Position numbers and translations under genes: made by a program. From NCBI GenBank assembly GCA_003999685.1, contig CP021230.1, positions 124,001 through 188,000 on the forward strand: 64,000 bases of DNA, in the 5' to 3' direction. This document shows positions 9,907-21,495 of this stretch, in pieces. Source of the DNA: Taiwanofungus camphoratus. Its lineage: Eukaryota > Basidiomycota > Agaricomycetes > Polyporales > Taiwanofungaceae. The notes under the pieces are model-generated. The model made no database searches, had not been told where the DNA came from, and worked only from the letters and a program-made list of their open reading frames with translations. Each line of letters begins with the position of its first letter. Position 1 is the stretch's first letter.

Positions 9907-12900
9907 ATGTCCAACTCACTTCCTACCTTCTCTAAACTCAACTCCTCCAATTATCCCACCTGGAAAGGAGAGATGATGGCTGCACTTCGCTCTGCAGGTC
10001 TATGGCGCATTGTCTCAGGCACCTCTAAAATGCCCACTGCCAGTACACCTATCAAACCTGAAGAAACCAAGGCCAGAGAGGATTGGGAGCTTAAAGTGGA
10101 CAAAGCAGCTGGTTGGCTCTATCTCATGATTGAGCAAGATCAAAGGGTTCATCTTGATGGGATATCTGATGATCCTGTTAAGATATGGGCTGCTCTTGCA
10201 GATGCTCATCAGCAAAAGCGTCCTGGAGCCAGATTCAATGCTTATGATGACTTGTTCTCCATCAGAAAGCATGACAATGAATCCCTTCAAATGCTGATGA
10301 ACAGGGTCAATGCTACTATGCAAGGCATCCAGAACCTCAGACCAGACAAGTTCACTCTGGATCAGCTGGATGAAGAGCTTACATCCATGGCCATGATTCG
10401 TGCTCTGCCAGAGGAGTACTCTGCCTTCACCTCCAACTTGCTTCTGCAGAATGATCTGTCCAAATCAAAGGTTCAGGCTGCCTTTATTACTGAAGAGAAT
10501 CAGAGACGTCATCAGTCCACAGTCTCCAGTGACCAAGCCTTATCCACAACTACCACTGTTAACTGTGAATTCTGTGGTATCAAAGGTCATACCAGGGACA
10601 AGTGCTTTGCTTATCAGAAGGCACAAAAAGAGACAAAGGACAGGGTACAGGCACGCAAAGGCCATGGGAAGCGCTATCAGGCCAACCAGGCTCAGGACAG
10701 TACCAAGACCACAGACACTGCTGCAGTTGTTACTGAAACTGCTGGAAATGCAAGTCTCAATTCTGATCCCAATCCACCACTTCAGCTTGATGCTAACTTC
10801 AACTGGAATGCAGACACAGGTGCCACTTCTCATATGACACCCCATCGCCATTGGCTGCACAATTATAAGCCTCTGCAAATTCCTATAAAGTTGGCAGACA
10901 ACACCATTGTCTACTCAGCTGGAGTTGGATCTGTGGTATTTAAACCAGTCATAAAGGGCAGAGAGGTTAGAGCTGTAGAATTCCAAAGAGTGTTGCATGT
11001 TCCCAGACTGAGAAACAACCTGCTCTCATGTCTGTATTTAACTAGAAAGAAGGGCTTTCAAATCCATATCTATTCTGATTCAATGCACTTCATTCATGGT
11101 GGCAAAAGCATATTCATTGCATCCATTGATGATAACAATGCTGCCTATCTGGATGGAGTCACAGACGCCTCTCTTGAACATGCTCAACTGTCTGCCACTC
11201 TTCCTTTAGATCTAAACCTCTGGCATCGTCGTCTTGCACACCACAGTTATGCTGATGTCCAGAAAATGATCAAGGAAGATCTGGTCACTGGTCTTGTCCT
11301 GGAGTCCAAGCAGCAGCCAGATCCTATCTGTGAGCCATGCCTTGCTGGAAAAATGCATGCCAATTCATTCCCATCTTCCCTACAACGTGCTACTCAGCCC
11401 TTGGAGCTTATTCACTCTGATATTCATGGTCCTTTACCTGTGCGCACACACTCTGGTTATCGCTACTGGATCACCTTTATAGATGATTACACCAGATTCA
11501 GAGTTGTGTTGCTGCTCAAGGAAAAGAGTGAAGCCTTTGATGCATTCAAGAGGTTCAAGGCTTATGCTGAAAATCATCTGAATGTCAAAATCAAGGCACT
11601 TCAGGATGATAAGGGAGGGGAATACATGTCCCATGCATTCATCAAGTACACAGATGATGCTGGGATTGTACGCAGGCATACCACCAGAAATAGGCCTCAG
11701 CAGAATGGTGTAGCAGAGAGAGCTAATAGGGTCATGCAGGATGATTGTTCAGCCATGCTTGCAGAAGCTAAGCTGCCACTTTCATTTTGGGGAGAATGTC
11801 TTGCCTCTATGGTGCATGTATGGAATCGCCTTCCTACCTCTGCAGTTAAAGGAGCCACCCCATTTGAATTGTGGTTTAAGCGCAAGCCAGATGTCAGTCA
11901 TCTCAGAGTGTGGGGGTGTACTGCCTATGTCCATATACAGAAGGATCAGAGATCAGCTCTTGGACCTCATATGCAGAAGTGTGTCTTTATTGGATATCCT
12001 GATGGTTATAAGGGATGGAAGTTTTATAATCCCACCACCAAAAAGACCATTATTTCAGAGCGAGCTGACTTTGATGAGCGCTACTTTCCTGGTCTGAAGC
12101 ACACTTCTTCTATCCATCCTCCTGCTGCTGCTGTTGCTCCTGAATCTGTCCCTGTACCGGATTTTGGGGGGGATAATGATCCTGCACCTGTTGATGCAGC
12201 TCCTGTTCCAAATCCACTTCAGGTACCAGTTGCACCACCTCCAAATGCACCCACAGTAGCTCAAAGTCCTTCACCATCTCCTGCTCCTTCTGCTCCCACT
12301 GCATCTCCTGATCCTGCACCTGAGACTGCCAATGATGATAGGCCCATTGCTCTTAGACGTACACCTCGTAATGTACGTCCTCCAACCAACTGGTGGGTCA
12401 TCAGAGAACCTACTCCAGCTGTAAAGGAGGAGAGCAGTGAAGATGAGCTTGATGTCATAGATGCAGATGCTGATTTTGTGGAGGTTCAATTTGCTGGTCT
12501 ATCTGCTGGTGCAGACCCTCATACCTTTAAACAGGCAATGAGTGGTCCTGATGCCAAACACTGGTATGATGCTGCCAATCAGGAGATCATGGCATTGGTG
12601 GGCAATCACACTTGGGACATTGTAGAGCTTCCTCCTGGAAAGAAGGTCATTGGTTCTGGCTGGGTCTTCAAAATCAAGCGCAATGCAGATGGCTCTATTG
12701 AGCGCTACAAGGGCAGAGTGGTTGCAAAGGGATATAGTCAGAGACCTGGATTTGATTACACTGAGGTCTTTGCACCCACATTCAGGCTTGCATCCCTGCG
12801 ACTTATTCTTGCTCTTGCTGCCATTGAAGACCTAGAACTGCGCTCTGTAGATATCTCCTCTGCCTTTCTAAATGGAGACCTTGATGAGGAGATCTATATG

Positions 12901-14142
12901 AAGCAACCAGAGGGCTTTCATGAAGGAGGACCTAGTCATGTCTGTCGTCTCAGAAGACCCATCTATGGACTGAAGCAAGCCCCTCATCAGTGGAACAAGA
13001 AACTCCGTGCTACTCTTGAAAGCATGAGCTTCAAATGTCTCTACTCTGACAGAAGTGTCTACTTGTATGTCAAGGATGATGTGCGCATCATTGTGCCAGT
13101 CTTTGTGGATGACATGACCATTGCCACCAAGTCTGTTGCTGCAGCTGACAATGTGGTCAAGCAGTTGTCCCAGCACTTTAAACTTCGGGATTTAGGGCCT
13201 ACTACATTTCTATTGGGTATAGAGATCACCAGGGATCGCTCAGAGCGCTCATTGTCACTGTGTCAGCATCAGTACATTATAGACATGCTAGAGCGCTTCA
13301 ATCTGTCAGACTGCAAGCCAGTCAAGACTCCCATGACACCTGGTCTTGTACTCACAAAGGAGATGGGTGCCCAGTCTCAAGAGGACATTGAGTTTATGCA
13401 CAATGTTCCTTATCTCAGTGCTGTTGGTGCACTCATGTACTTGGCCATCACCACTCGTCCTGACATCCAGTTTGCTGTGTCCTTCTTGGCACGTTTCAAC
13501 TCCAATCCTGGACCTGCTCATTGGAATGCTGTAAAGCACGTGTTTCGGTACTTGCAGGGCAGCAAAGATTTCAAGCTGACTTACAAACCTGACTCTGCAC
13601 AGAAGATGTTTGTCACTTACTCAGATGCTGCTCATGCAGATTGTAGAAACACTGGTCGGTCAACTGGAGGATATGTAGTCAAGGTTGGGACTGGGGCTAT
13701 CAGCTGGAGCAGTAAATTGCAGGGCATTGTCACACTCTCTACCACTGAAGCAGAGTACATTGCAGCTGTTGAGGCTGGCAAGGAGATTCTGTGGATGCGC
13801 AATATCCTTACTGAGTTTGGCTACACCATAGACATGCCCTCCACCCTCTATATTGATAATCAGTCATCTCTGAGTGTGACCAAGAATCCAGAACATCATG
13901 GACGAATGAAGCACTTGGATCTTCGATTCTATTGGCTCAGGGACACTGTAGAAACTGGCATTATTACTACTGAGTACATGCCCACCAAGCTTATGGTTGC
14001 TGATGTGCTCATCCTCTGTTCAAGACATTCAGACCATGCCAAACGACCTTTACTCCACCTCATCACACATGGGCACCCCTATTCAATTTGCATGTGTTTT
14101 GGCAGCCATTCAGCTAGACAGTCAGCGTTGGTCATCTGCTGA
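9907..14142 (+). CDS. Copia-1 gag-pol polyprotein
   Basis: Single frame of about 1,410 residues from the ATG at 9,907; an upstream in-frame ATG at 9,835 is less likely because homology with Copia-2 starts at MSNS. Order of domains: Gag with zinc knuckle CEFCGIKGHTRDKC (~residue 221), aspartic protease WNADTGATSHM (~300), integrase zinc region (WHRRLAHHSY...CEPC, ~435-480) and core (HSDIHGP, DKGGEYMS), a proline/alanine-rich linker (~735-830), reverse transcriptase with FVDDM (~1,065) and RNase H (YSDAAHAD, TTEAEYIA). The integrase-before-RT order defines Ty1/Copia. It would yield capsid and replication enzymes of a virus-like particle. The frame looks whole apart from perhaps one break near the C-terminus. 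Confidence 0.95.
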   Translation: MSNSLPTFSKLNSSNYPTWKGEMMAALRSAGLWRIVSGTSKMPTASTPIKPEETKAREDWELKVDKAAGWLYLMIEQDQRVHLDGISDDPVKIWAALADAHQQKRPGARFNAYDDLFSIRKHDNESLQMLMNRVNATMQGIQNLRPDKFTLDQLDEELTSMAMIRALPEEYSAFTSNLLLQNDLSKSKVQAAFITEENQRRHQSTVSSDQALSTTTTVNCEFCGIKGHTRDKCFAYQKAQKETKDRVQARKGHGKRYQANQAQDSTKTTDTAAVVTETAGNASLNSDPNPPLQLDANFNWNADTGATSHMTPHRHWLHNYKPLQIPIKLADNTIVYSAGVGSVVFKPVIKGREVRAVEFQRVLHVPRLRNNLLSCLYLTRKKGFQIHIYSDSMHFIHGGKSIFIASIDDNNAAYLDGVTDASLEHAQLSATLPLDLNLWHRRLAHHSYADVQKMIKEDLVTGLVLESKQQPDPICEPCLAGKMHANSFPSSLQRATQPLELIHSDIHGPLPVRTHSGYRYWITFIDDYTRFRVVLLLKEKSEAFDAFKRFKAYAENHLNVKIKALQDDKGGEYMSHAFIKYTDDAGIVRRHTTRNRPQQNGVAERANRVMQDDCSAMLAEAKLPLSFWGECLASMVHVWNRLPTSAVKGATPFELWFKRKPDVSHLRVWGCTAYVHIQKDQRSALGPHMQKCVFIGYPDGYKGWKFYNPTTKKTIISERADFDERYFPGLKHTSSIHPPAAAVAPESVPVPDFGGDNDPAPVDAAPVPNPLQVPVAPPPNAPTVAQSPSPSPAPSAPTASPDPAPETANDDRPIALRRTPRNVRPPTNWWVIREPTPAVKEESSEDELDVIDADADFVEVQFAGLSAGADPHTFKQAMSGPDAKHWYDAANQEIMALVGNHTWDIVELPPGKKVIGSGWVFKIKRNADGSIERYKGRVVAKGYSQRPGFDYTEVFAPTFRLASLRLILALAAIEDLELRSVDISSAFLNGDLDEEIYMKQPEGFHEGGPSHVCRLRRPIYGLKQAPHQWNKKLRATLESMSFKCLYSDRSVYLYVKDDVRIIVPVFVDDMTIATKSVAAADNVVKQLSQHFKLRDLGPTTFLLGIEITRDRSERSLSLCQHQYIIDMLERFNLSDCKPVKTPMTPGLVLTKEMGAQSQEDIEFMHNVPYLSAVGALMYLAITTRPDIQFAVSFLARFNSNPGPAHWNAVKHVFRYLQGSKDFKLTYKPDSAQKMFVTYSDAAHADCRNTGRSTGGYVVKVGTGAISWSSKLQGIVTLSTTEAEYIAAVEAGKEILWMRNILTEFGYTIDMPSTLYIDNQSSLSVTKNPEHHGRMKHLDLRFYWLRDTVETGIITTEYMPTKLMVADVLILCSRHSDHAKRPLLHLITHGHPYSICMCFGSHSARQSALVIC

Positions 14143-14344
14143 TGTAATCCAAGTCCCACCTGTGGCCTTCCATCGTGCACAAGCATCTGGGTCAGTCAGA
14201 CGGTTTGAGGCAGAGGTTGATGAGTTGCTGGAAAGGATTAGTGTGATTGAGAAGGAAGGGGGGGACTGGAACTAATAAATACTATGGACTTACGCCGTTT
14301 GTAATTGATTTTCAATTATTGTGACATGTCAGATCAGGGGGGTG

Positions 14345-14702
14345 TGTTGAAGTCTGACTTACATGTCAAAATATCGGACTAATGCACTGCATTGTAATGC
14401 TGTGCTTAGTTACCTTAGATACCATCACTACACAGCATTACTATGGACACTGCCTCATCTTAGTTACAATCACTGTACAGCCTTGTTGATATCAATCTGC
14501 ACAGCCATGCAGTGCACACAGCCTTAGTATCCTAGTTACTGTAGCACTGCATAGCCTTACTGTAGATGTATATAAACCCTAGAGTCCCAGTCCTGGATCC
14601 CCAGTGACTTACATTGGACTCTAGCTCTTCTGTCCCAGCAAGTCATCTCTGCTTGCATATATCTTGGAGTGTAACTCCTTGTGATATTGTCTGAACTTAA
14701 CA
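14345..14702 (+). repeat. Copia-1 3' LTR (no intron-like segment)
   Basis: 358 bp, TGTTGAAGTC...CTTAACA, preceded by a G-rich polypurine tract. Identical to the 5' LTR except about one base and the missing 54 bp segment. Confidence 0.95.
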
Positions 14703-14807
14703 ATTGGACAGCATCAAAGTTAATGCTGTTATTATAGATATTGAGAATGTTAAAGTCTCTGCTGGAAAAGTGCATTGACACGAGAAGGGCATTTTTATGG
14801 TGAATGT

Positions 14808-16545
14808 TGATATGACCTAGAGGACCCTGGGACCTAGGGAGTGCTCCGAAACGTGGCTAAAAAGCAGTGGGGTGAACTGTGGGGATGTGAGAAGGGGAGC
14901 CACAACCTGTACAGTACTGAGAAACCTATATGTCTTGTTTTTGTGAATGACGGAGTAAGAGGTCAAGGGTCTTGCATGACAGGATCTTGCTCCTATGTGC
15001 TAGATGATCCCAAAAATCTTGCAAGGTCCTCTGAAGTTTGTGAAGTCCTTTGAAGTTTTGGCTAAAGCATGCTATCTGACTTTGTAGAATGCATAGAGTT
15101 AGAAAGCAATAGGTCAATGGAGTAGGGGTCCAAATAGTTGGCAAATGATACTAGACTGCTCTGAAGTCTTTAACTAAAGTTAGCTAAGGAGGTCAATGCT
15201 TCAAGGTTTGTAGAGTGAGGTATGAGAGATTTGACTAGTGTGGGGACCTATAGAAGAGGTCAGATGGTTCGTGGAGTCTATACTGGGAGTAGAGATGGGA
15301 GAACAAGGTCACTGAATGTCCTGAAGTATCTGTTAGCTTTGAGGCATAGGTTGAGGAGTTTGAGGGTGTAGAGGATGTGATATAATCTGAATCGGAGGCT
15401 ATAGGAGGATCACAGTGATATTGTAGGATGTAGAGATGACGCAATGTGAGCCTATGGGTATAACTAAGGTGGCCCACCGGATAGATGCTATAAGTTGTAT
15501 TGAAGGGTGTGAAGTCATGTCAACTTCATGGATCATAGTGCGTAGTTCAAGGGGCGTAGGCATAGTTCATAGATATATTGTGAGCGTAGACATAGTTTAG
15601 AGATACTGAAATGGAGCTAGAGTAGAGACTTTAGGGGCTTAGGACCATTCCTAAAGCTGCACTTATGGCACTTCTCTGAGATCAGAGCTACAGGGGAACT
15701 TGTATTCCAAAGGGGAAAGCATGCACTGAGGGGTCTCTGCCATACATGGTAAACTACCTGTGACTAAATGGGAGAGAGTGAGGTGAACTATTCTTGCGTG
15801 AAGTGGTTCTGACAAGTCCGAAATGTGTACTAATGCGTATGGACTCTGAAGTGAACATGAGAAGGATAGGAACTAAATAGAAACTGAAACAGGGGAACTA
15901 CGTACAGTAGAAAGATGACCAAGATCATCCATGAGGGTGGGATGGCTATCTGAGAGCGGTCATGCACCGTGATCAACTGTCCTAATGGGCTAAAGGCATA
16001 CAAAGTTTCTACCAGTGGGACTTGTCCAAATTGAGGTAGGAGATGTCCTAAATAGGTAGGGGATCATATGGATGCACTGTAGAAGGATCTTATGGCATAG
16101 GATTGAGACCCAGAAAGTGTGCAAGGCTTCCTAAGTCCAGCCTTCAGAACTTTGGACCATTTCAGAGACTATTGAAGGTGTCTGCAGTCACAAGAGATTG
16201 GAGAGACTTAGCTAAGCCTTTCTAGCTAAACCTGAGATGGATGATGTAGTAGCTGGGACCTGGACCCAATAGAACAATATGAGAGGGCCAGCAGTGTCTG
16301 GTAGTGGACTTAGCAAGAGTTAGAGACTTCGTAGCTAGTGTTCGAAGCTTTGTAGTACTTTGAGTGACCTCGCAGGACTTCATAGAGAGTTTGAAGGGTT
16401 TTAGATGCTAAGAATGCATTAGAAGCATCTTAGGGACCTATCCCAGATGGTGTAGGTTATTGGAGAGCTGTAGAATGGTCTGTAAAAGGGTTAGGAGGCT
16501 CCTAACATCGCAATTCTGAGCCCAGGGGGTCAATAGGACTCATCA
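14808..16545 (+). repeat. R1 repeat, full copy (R1-c)
   Basis: 1,738 bp, TGATATGACCTAGAGG...ggactcatca, colinear with R1-b over its whole length (for example cagagctacaggggaacttgt and caagagattggagagactta). Flanked by ATGT (14,804-14,807) and ACGT (16,546-16,549), again a 4 bp ACGT-type duplication with one side changed at the CpG. No ORF of note. The 105 bp between Copia-1 and this copy is unassigned. Confidence 0.8.
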
Positions 16546-16559
16546 ACGTGCAGTAAATA

Positions 16560-19500
16560 ACCAGTGTTTGTTGATATAAATGGTGACTCTGGAGGTTTCT
16601 GAAGTGCCCAGACATTTGAAGAAGGCATGTGCTGTAGTGTTACTGGTCTCCATCTTTAGATTTACTGGAGGTGACATTTTTGATTCATCCTCAATAGATT
16701 TCTTGGACACAGATAATGTCTGCATTGTGGTGCTGTTCAAGAACATAGCCTGTGTTTTCTGCTGATTTTTGGATGTTAGCACTGACACAAATAAGGGACT
16801 TGAAGTTATAGAGTAAAGATATATGAACAGACACTGGTGGTTCCTGTGTGATGGCTGGGCCTTCCTCTTGCAGATTGGTTGCAAGGGCTAGGGGTGATAC
16901 AGTATATCAAAGTCATTATCATTATACTTGTTACACATTAAGCAACATTCGCTGATGTGACTACTGAGGTGGGTATGACAGTATTGCTATTGCTAACCAT
17001 GGCTCTGCTATCTTCAACACCTGACAATCCTTTGGTATCTGAAGGGTTGGTGAGATAATCTCCATCATTCAAAGGAGGGTTGGTGGGTAATTTGCCAAGG
17101 GCACACTCAGTTAGGCCTTTCATTTTGGCTTTAGTGCTCTAGCTTTTAGTGGATACACAGGCTTTAGCAAAAGATATCATCAGCAGGTGAGTCTTGTGCC
17201 ACAAGAGGTTTCAACACTTCTTGGCCCAGAGGCATTTGAGTGAGACAGCAGGGTGTCCTTCATCCGATTTGCCACAATTAGAGCAATGGGCATGACTGTC
17301 ATGATATGAAAGGGATTTTTCTCCTAGTGCCATCCTCTGTTGAGTGCAGCAGATGGATAATTCATGGATCACCACATTTGATGCAGCATTCATAGTTGGA
17401 CGACCCCATCACCAGCATTTACTACAAAGTGAAGCAGAAGCGCTTTCAGTCCACAACTGGAAACAGTAAGTGCATCCAAAGAGCTTAACCAGTTTCTTGA
17501 GCAGAGAATTAGTGACTGTGCCTGCTTTGGTATCAAAGATTGTAATGATAAAGAGACCAGACCCACCAGCAGTGTTTCAGAACAGTGCTTAGAGGGCATG
17601 GTGAGGGTGGAGGACTACATCTTCAGCCCAGTCATTTGATAGCATGAGTTCATTATAGACCTCGAGCAGCTCATATTTGAGTTTGGTTTCCACCACTTTG
17701 CAGTGGGGGAAAGCCTTAATTGTGAGTTGGGTGATGATATGGGCCAAGTTAACAGTGAGATCAACAGGTTCCATGCCATCAGGGTGAAGTCCGGGGGGAT
17801 GAGCATGTATTTTCCTTCCTGAAAAAGACTAATTTTCTGGACAGTGGGACATCCACTAAAAGTGATATAAAGTGAGGGATCGAACTGCAAGTTGAAGATT
17901 GCTAAAATTTCACAGCTGAGTATCAGAGATGACCCTGAAGAAACACAGTATGATGATGTTGGTGGAGGCATCATGGGTAGATTGGGCAGCATGACAAACA
18001 GATGTCACCACTTCTCTGTCAACAGGGCCATCAGATTGAAGGTTTTATCAAAATGGGATGCAGGGAACAGCAATAAAGTGCTGGAGTCTGAAGTAAGCCA
18101 AAGAGATGTATTCAAATAATGTACTCTACTACATACCTGGAGTCCGAAGTAAGCCACAGAGATGGGGGCTACTCTGGACTACAGGGCACTATTTATGCTG
18201 GTAAGAACAAAGGGCTCCACCACAGAAGCCACAAAACTAATGTGGCCTGTGTTCAACTCCGGTCCAATGGCTCCGCCACTAATGCTGTAAGTGGCCCATA
18301 GTCTACTGTGGCCACTCCAAGTCTGGCAGCACTCCAGCTTCACCTAGGGACTGTGGCAGAGCACATTATTGTGACAGGTTTTTCTGCATCTCGTGAATGA
18401 CAGAGGTGGATTCATTGATGTACTCTCTAATGATAGGGGGGGATGCAGTTGACCAGGAGCTCGATTAAGCGATCAATGCTGTGGCATTGTTCATCAGTGG
18501 TCACCTCAGCAACCTCTAGATGACTTTGTAAGTCACATAGATGGGTTTCTTCAAGGAAGGAGGAGAACAAGATGGTTTGTTCCAGGCCAATTATGCAGAA
18601 TGCATGTTCAGCCACAGAGAAAGCATGTGTGATGAATCTTCACCATTCAAGAGGGAATTTATCTGAATTGTATTGCTCAGCTTTGGACTGAGCATACTGG
18701 GCAAACTGGTCAGAGTCTAGTTGAAGTGCAAAGAGCATGTTCTCCAGAGATTCAAACATCATCCCAATGAGCTTCTCTGAAGTCTGCTTTTTGAAACAAA
18801 GGGTGCTGGCATATACCAATACTGTAGGGGCAGCGATATATTCTGTGGTGGTTGTTTCCATCTGACCCTTCTCTGAAACAGAAGAGGGAATAACAATATC
18901 CATGTTAGACATAGGGATAGACCTGTCATCAGATGGGAAGATGGATGATGTGCCTGACTAGGAATCTGGTGTCAGATGCAGCTGGAATGGCAGCTGCATA
19001 TGGCAGTGTAGAGCCTGATGGAGTGTGAACAAGCCCAGAAGGTGTAGGTGTCTTTGCTATCATACAGAGGTAGGAAGAGATACAAGTTGATATATGCAAT
19101 GGGTGTAATGCCAAGGAGCAATGAGGTGAAAAGCAGATGGGGAAGCTTTGTAAAGAGGAGAGAGCTGGGCAGCTTATAGACACAGGATACCAGTGGTGTA
19201 TAGGCACATATTGTCTAAGGAAATTGCCTATCACATTGGCATCTTTCTGGAGTGGTGTAATATTGCAAATGGAATTGTAGAAGAGGATAAGATCTGGGAA
19301 AATTGCTGGGCTGAATTAAAGCATGATACATTGTACAGATGCAGGTATGCAAAGAAGGGAAAGCATGTAGTACTTGATGTTACTTATGTTAGGCTAAGTA
19401 ATAATGAATCACTCCATGTGAATAACAGTGGCGTAGTCTCCACATTGACATTCTGTGACCGCTCTTCATCAGGTGGGGGGTCATTGATACTGTCACTGCA

Positions 19501-19730
19501 TGTGTCATCAGCAAACATCATCTCCCCATCTGAACTGAAAGCAGTGGGGGAGGCAGGGTCTGAGACCATGAGTGGCTCTGGGGACAAGGTCTGATAAGTG
19601 GGTGTGAAGTCCATTTCATCATCAGCTGAAGTTTGCACCAGGAGCTGGGCTCGCTGGAGGAGGGATGTTGCTCCCAATGATCTGGGTTGACTGTCTGAAG
19701 ATCTGGAAGGTGAGAGTAATGACAACCTAT
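16560..19730 (-). pseudogene. Zinc-knuckle ORF1/Gag-like relic, possibly from a LINE
   Basis: The minus strand reads as a decayed coding region. A Ser/Pro- and Asp/Glu-rich N-terminal part (19,725-19,384) is followed by mixed helical stretches (18,912-18,430; for example SLENMLFALQLDSDQFAQ). A conserved-looking block (17,774-17,589; KVVETKLKYELLEVYNELML) comes next, then successive CCHC-like knuckles (CSKCW near 17,420 and CSNCGKSDEGHP near 17,260). Several zinc knuckles at the C-terminus recall ORF1 proteins of basidiomycete non-LTR retrotransposons, but I see no endonuclease or RT, and an LTR-element Gag is an alternative. It is interrupted by the solo LTR at 18,046. Product name uncertain. 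Confidence 0.4.
18046..18376 (-). repeat. F2 solo LTR with GGTTT target duplication
   Basis: TATCAAAATGGG...ATTGTGACA, a minus-strand F2 LTR with intact intron-like segment. Flanked by GGTTT at 18,041-18,045 and 18,377-18,381. It sits inside the zinc-knuckle relic. Confidence 0.88.
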
Positions 19731-19738
19731 CAATCTGC

Positions 19739-19911
19739 TGTCACAATAATGTGCTCTGCCACAGTCCCTTGATCTAGCTGGAGTGCTGCTGGACTTGGAT
19801 GGCCACAATAGACTGTGGGCCACTTACAGCATTAGTGGCGGAGCTATTGGACCGGACTTGAACACAGGCCACTTTAGTTTTGTGGCTGGGTCATATGTTT
19901 GTATTGTTCCC
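19739..19911 (+). repeat. F2b LTR fragment (U3 part)
   Basis: TGTCACAATAATG... to tttgtattgttccc, a sub-type shared with 28,567-28,745 (ctggacttggatggcc). It joins directly to the Copia-1 fragment that follows, so that the two read as one open frame across the junction. Confidence 0.8.
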
Positions 19912-21437
19912 TTGATGAATGCATGGGACATGTATTCCCCTCCCTTATCATCCTGAAGTGCCTTAATTTTGACATTCAGATGATTTTCAGCATAAGCCTT
20001 GAACCTCTTGAATGCATCAAAGGCTTCACTCTTTTCCTTGAGCAGCAACACAACTCTGAATCTGGTGTAATCATCTATAAAGGTGATCCAGTAGCGATAA
20101 CCAGAGTGTGTGCGCACAGGTAAAGGACCATGAATATCAGAGTGAATAAGCTCCAAGGGCTGAGTAGCATGTTGTAGGGAAGATGGGAATGAATTGGCAT
20201 GCATTTTTCCAGCAAGGCATGGCTCACAGATAGGATCTGGCTGCTGCTTGGACTCCAGGACAAGACCAGTGACCAGATCTTCCTTGATCATTTTCTGGAC
20301 ATCAGCATAACTGTGGTGTGCAAGACGACGATGCCAGAGGTTTAGATCTAAAGGAAGAGTGGCAGACAGTTGAGCATGTTCAAGAGAGGCGTCTGTGACT
20401 CCATCCAGATAGGCAGCATTGTTATCATCAATGGATGCAATGAATATGCTTTTGCCACCATGAATGAAGTGCATTGAATCAGAATAGATATGGATTTGAA
20501 AGCCCTTCTTTCTAGTTAAATACAGACATGAGAGCAGGTTGTTTCTCAGTCTGGGAACATGCAACACTCTTTGGAATTCTACAGCTCTAACCTCTCTGCC
20601 CTTTATGACTGGTTTAAATACCACAGATCCAACTCCAGCTGAGTAGACAATGGTGTTGTCTGCCAACTTTATAGGAATTTGCAGAGGCTTATAATTGTGC
20701 AGCCAATGGCGATGGGGTGTCATATGAGAAGTGGCACCTGTGTCTGCATTCCAGTTGAAGTTAGCATCAAGCTGAAGTGGTGGATTGGGATCAGAATTGA
20801 GACTTGCATTTCCAGCAGTTTCAGTAACAACTGCAGCAGTGTCTGTGGTCTTGGTACTGTCCTGAGCCTGGTTGGCCTGATAGCGCTTCCCATGGCCTTT
20901 GCGTGCCTGTACCCTGTCCTTTGTCTCTTTTTGTGCCTTCTGATAAGCAAAGCACTTGTCCCTGGTATGACCTTTGATACCACAGAATTCACAGTTAACA
21001 GTGGTAGTTGTGGATAAGGCTTGGTCACTGGAGACTGTGGACTGATGACGTCTCTGATTCTCTTCAGTAATAAAGGCAGCCTGAACCTTTGATTTGGACA
21101 GATCATTCTGCAGAAGCAAGTTGGAGGTGAAGGCAGAGTACTCCTCTGGCAGAGCACGAATCATGGCCATGGATGTAAGCTCTTCATCCAGCTGATCCAG
21201 AGTGAACTTGTCTGGTCTGAGGTTCTGGATGCCTTGCATAGTAGCATTGACCCTGTTCATCAGCATTTGGAGAGATTCATTGTCATGCTTTCTGATGGAG
21301 AACAAGTCATCATAAGCATTGAATCTGGCCCCAGGACACTTTTGCTGATGAGCATCTGCAAGAGCAGCCCATATCTTAACAGGATCATCAGATATCCCAT
21401 CAAGATGAACCCTTTGATCTTGCTCAATCATGAGATA
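19912..21437 (-). mobile_element. Copia-1 internal fragment (Gag, protease, start of integrase)
   Basis: Minus-strand copy of the Copia-1 region corresponding to about 10,110-11,645, differing at only a few residues, so it is recent. Parts: most of Gag with the zinc knuckle, the protease, the integrase zinc region and part of the core. It has no LTRs of its own family; its integrase end is fused to an F2b LTR fragment. A partial element, not functional. Confidence 0.92.
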
Positions 21438-21495
21438 AGTTGCTGAATAAAAAAGATGTTCATATATGGAGTAATGTTATGCTTGATACTCTTCG

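Larger units (their letters stand above)
9026..14702 (+). mobile_element. Copia-1, Ty1/Copia LTR retrotransposon, nearly whole
   Basis: 5,677 bp: 5' LTR, primer site, one long gag-pol frame, purine tract (gatcaggggggtg), 3' LTR. Outside the 54 bp intron-like segment the two LTRs differ at about one base, so the sequences are young. The bases flanking the two LTRs (GTCTG and ATTGG) do not match, so this pair may have been brought together by recombination or the flank lost. It looks whole apart from perhaps one break near the 3' end of pol. A near-identical internal fragment lies at 19,912-21,437. Confidence 0.95.

Noticed and set aside
10400-10837. 145-codon ORF on + inside Copia-1 (and its mirror at 20,720-21,157)
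   Set aside because: Alternate-frame shadow of the Copia-1 gag. It is kept in both copies only because the copies are nearly identical.
19193-19594. 133-codon ORF on + (HILSKEIAYHIGIFLEW...)
   Set aside because: Its first half reads somewhat like protein, but its second half overlaps the better-supported minus-strand relic. No family recognised and no second copy.
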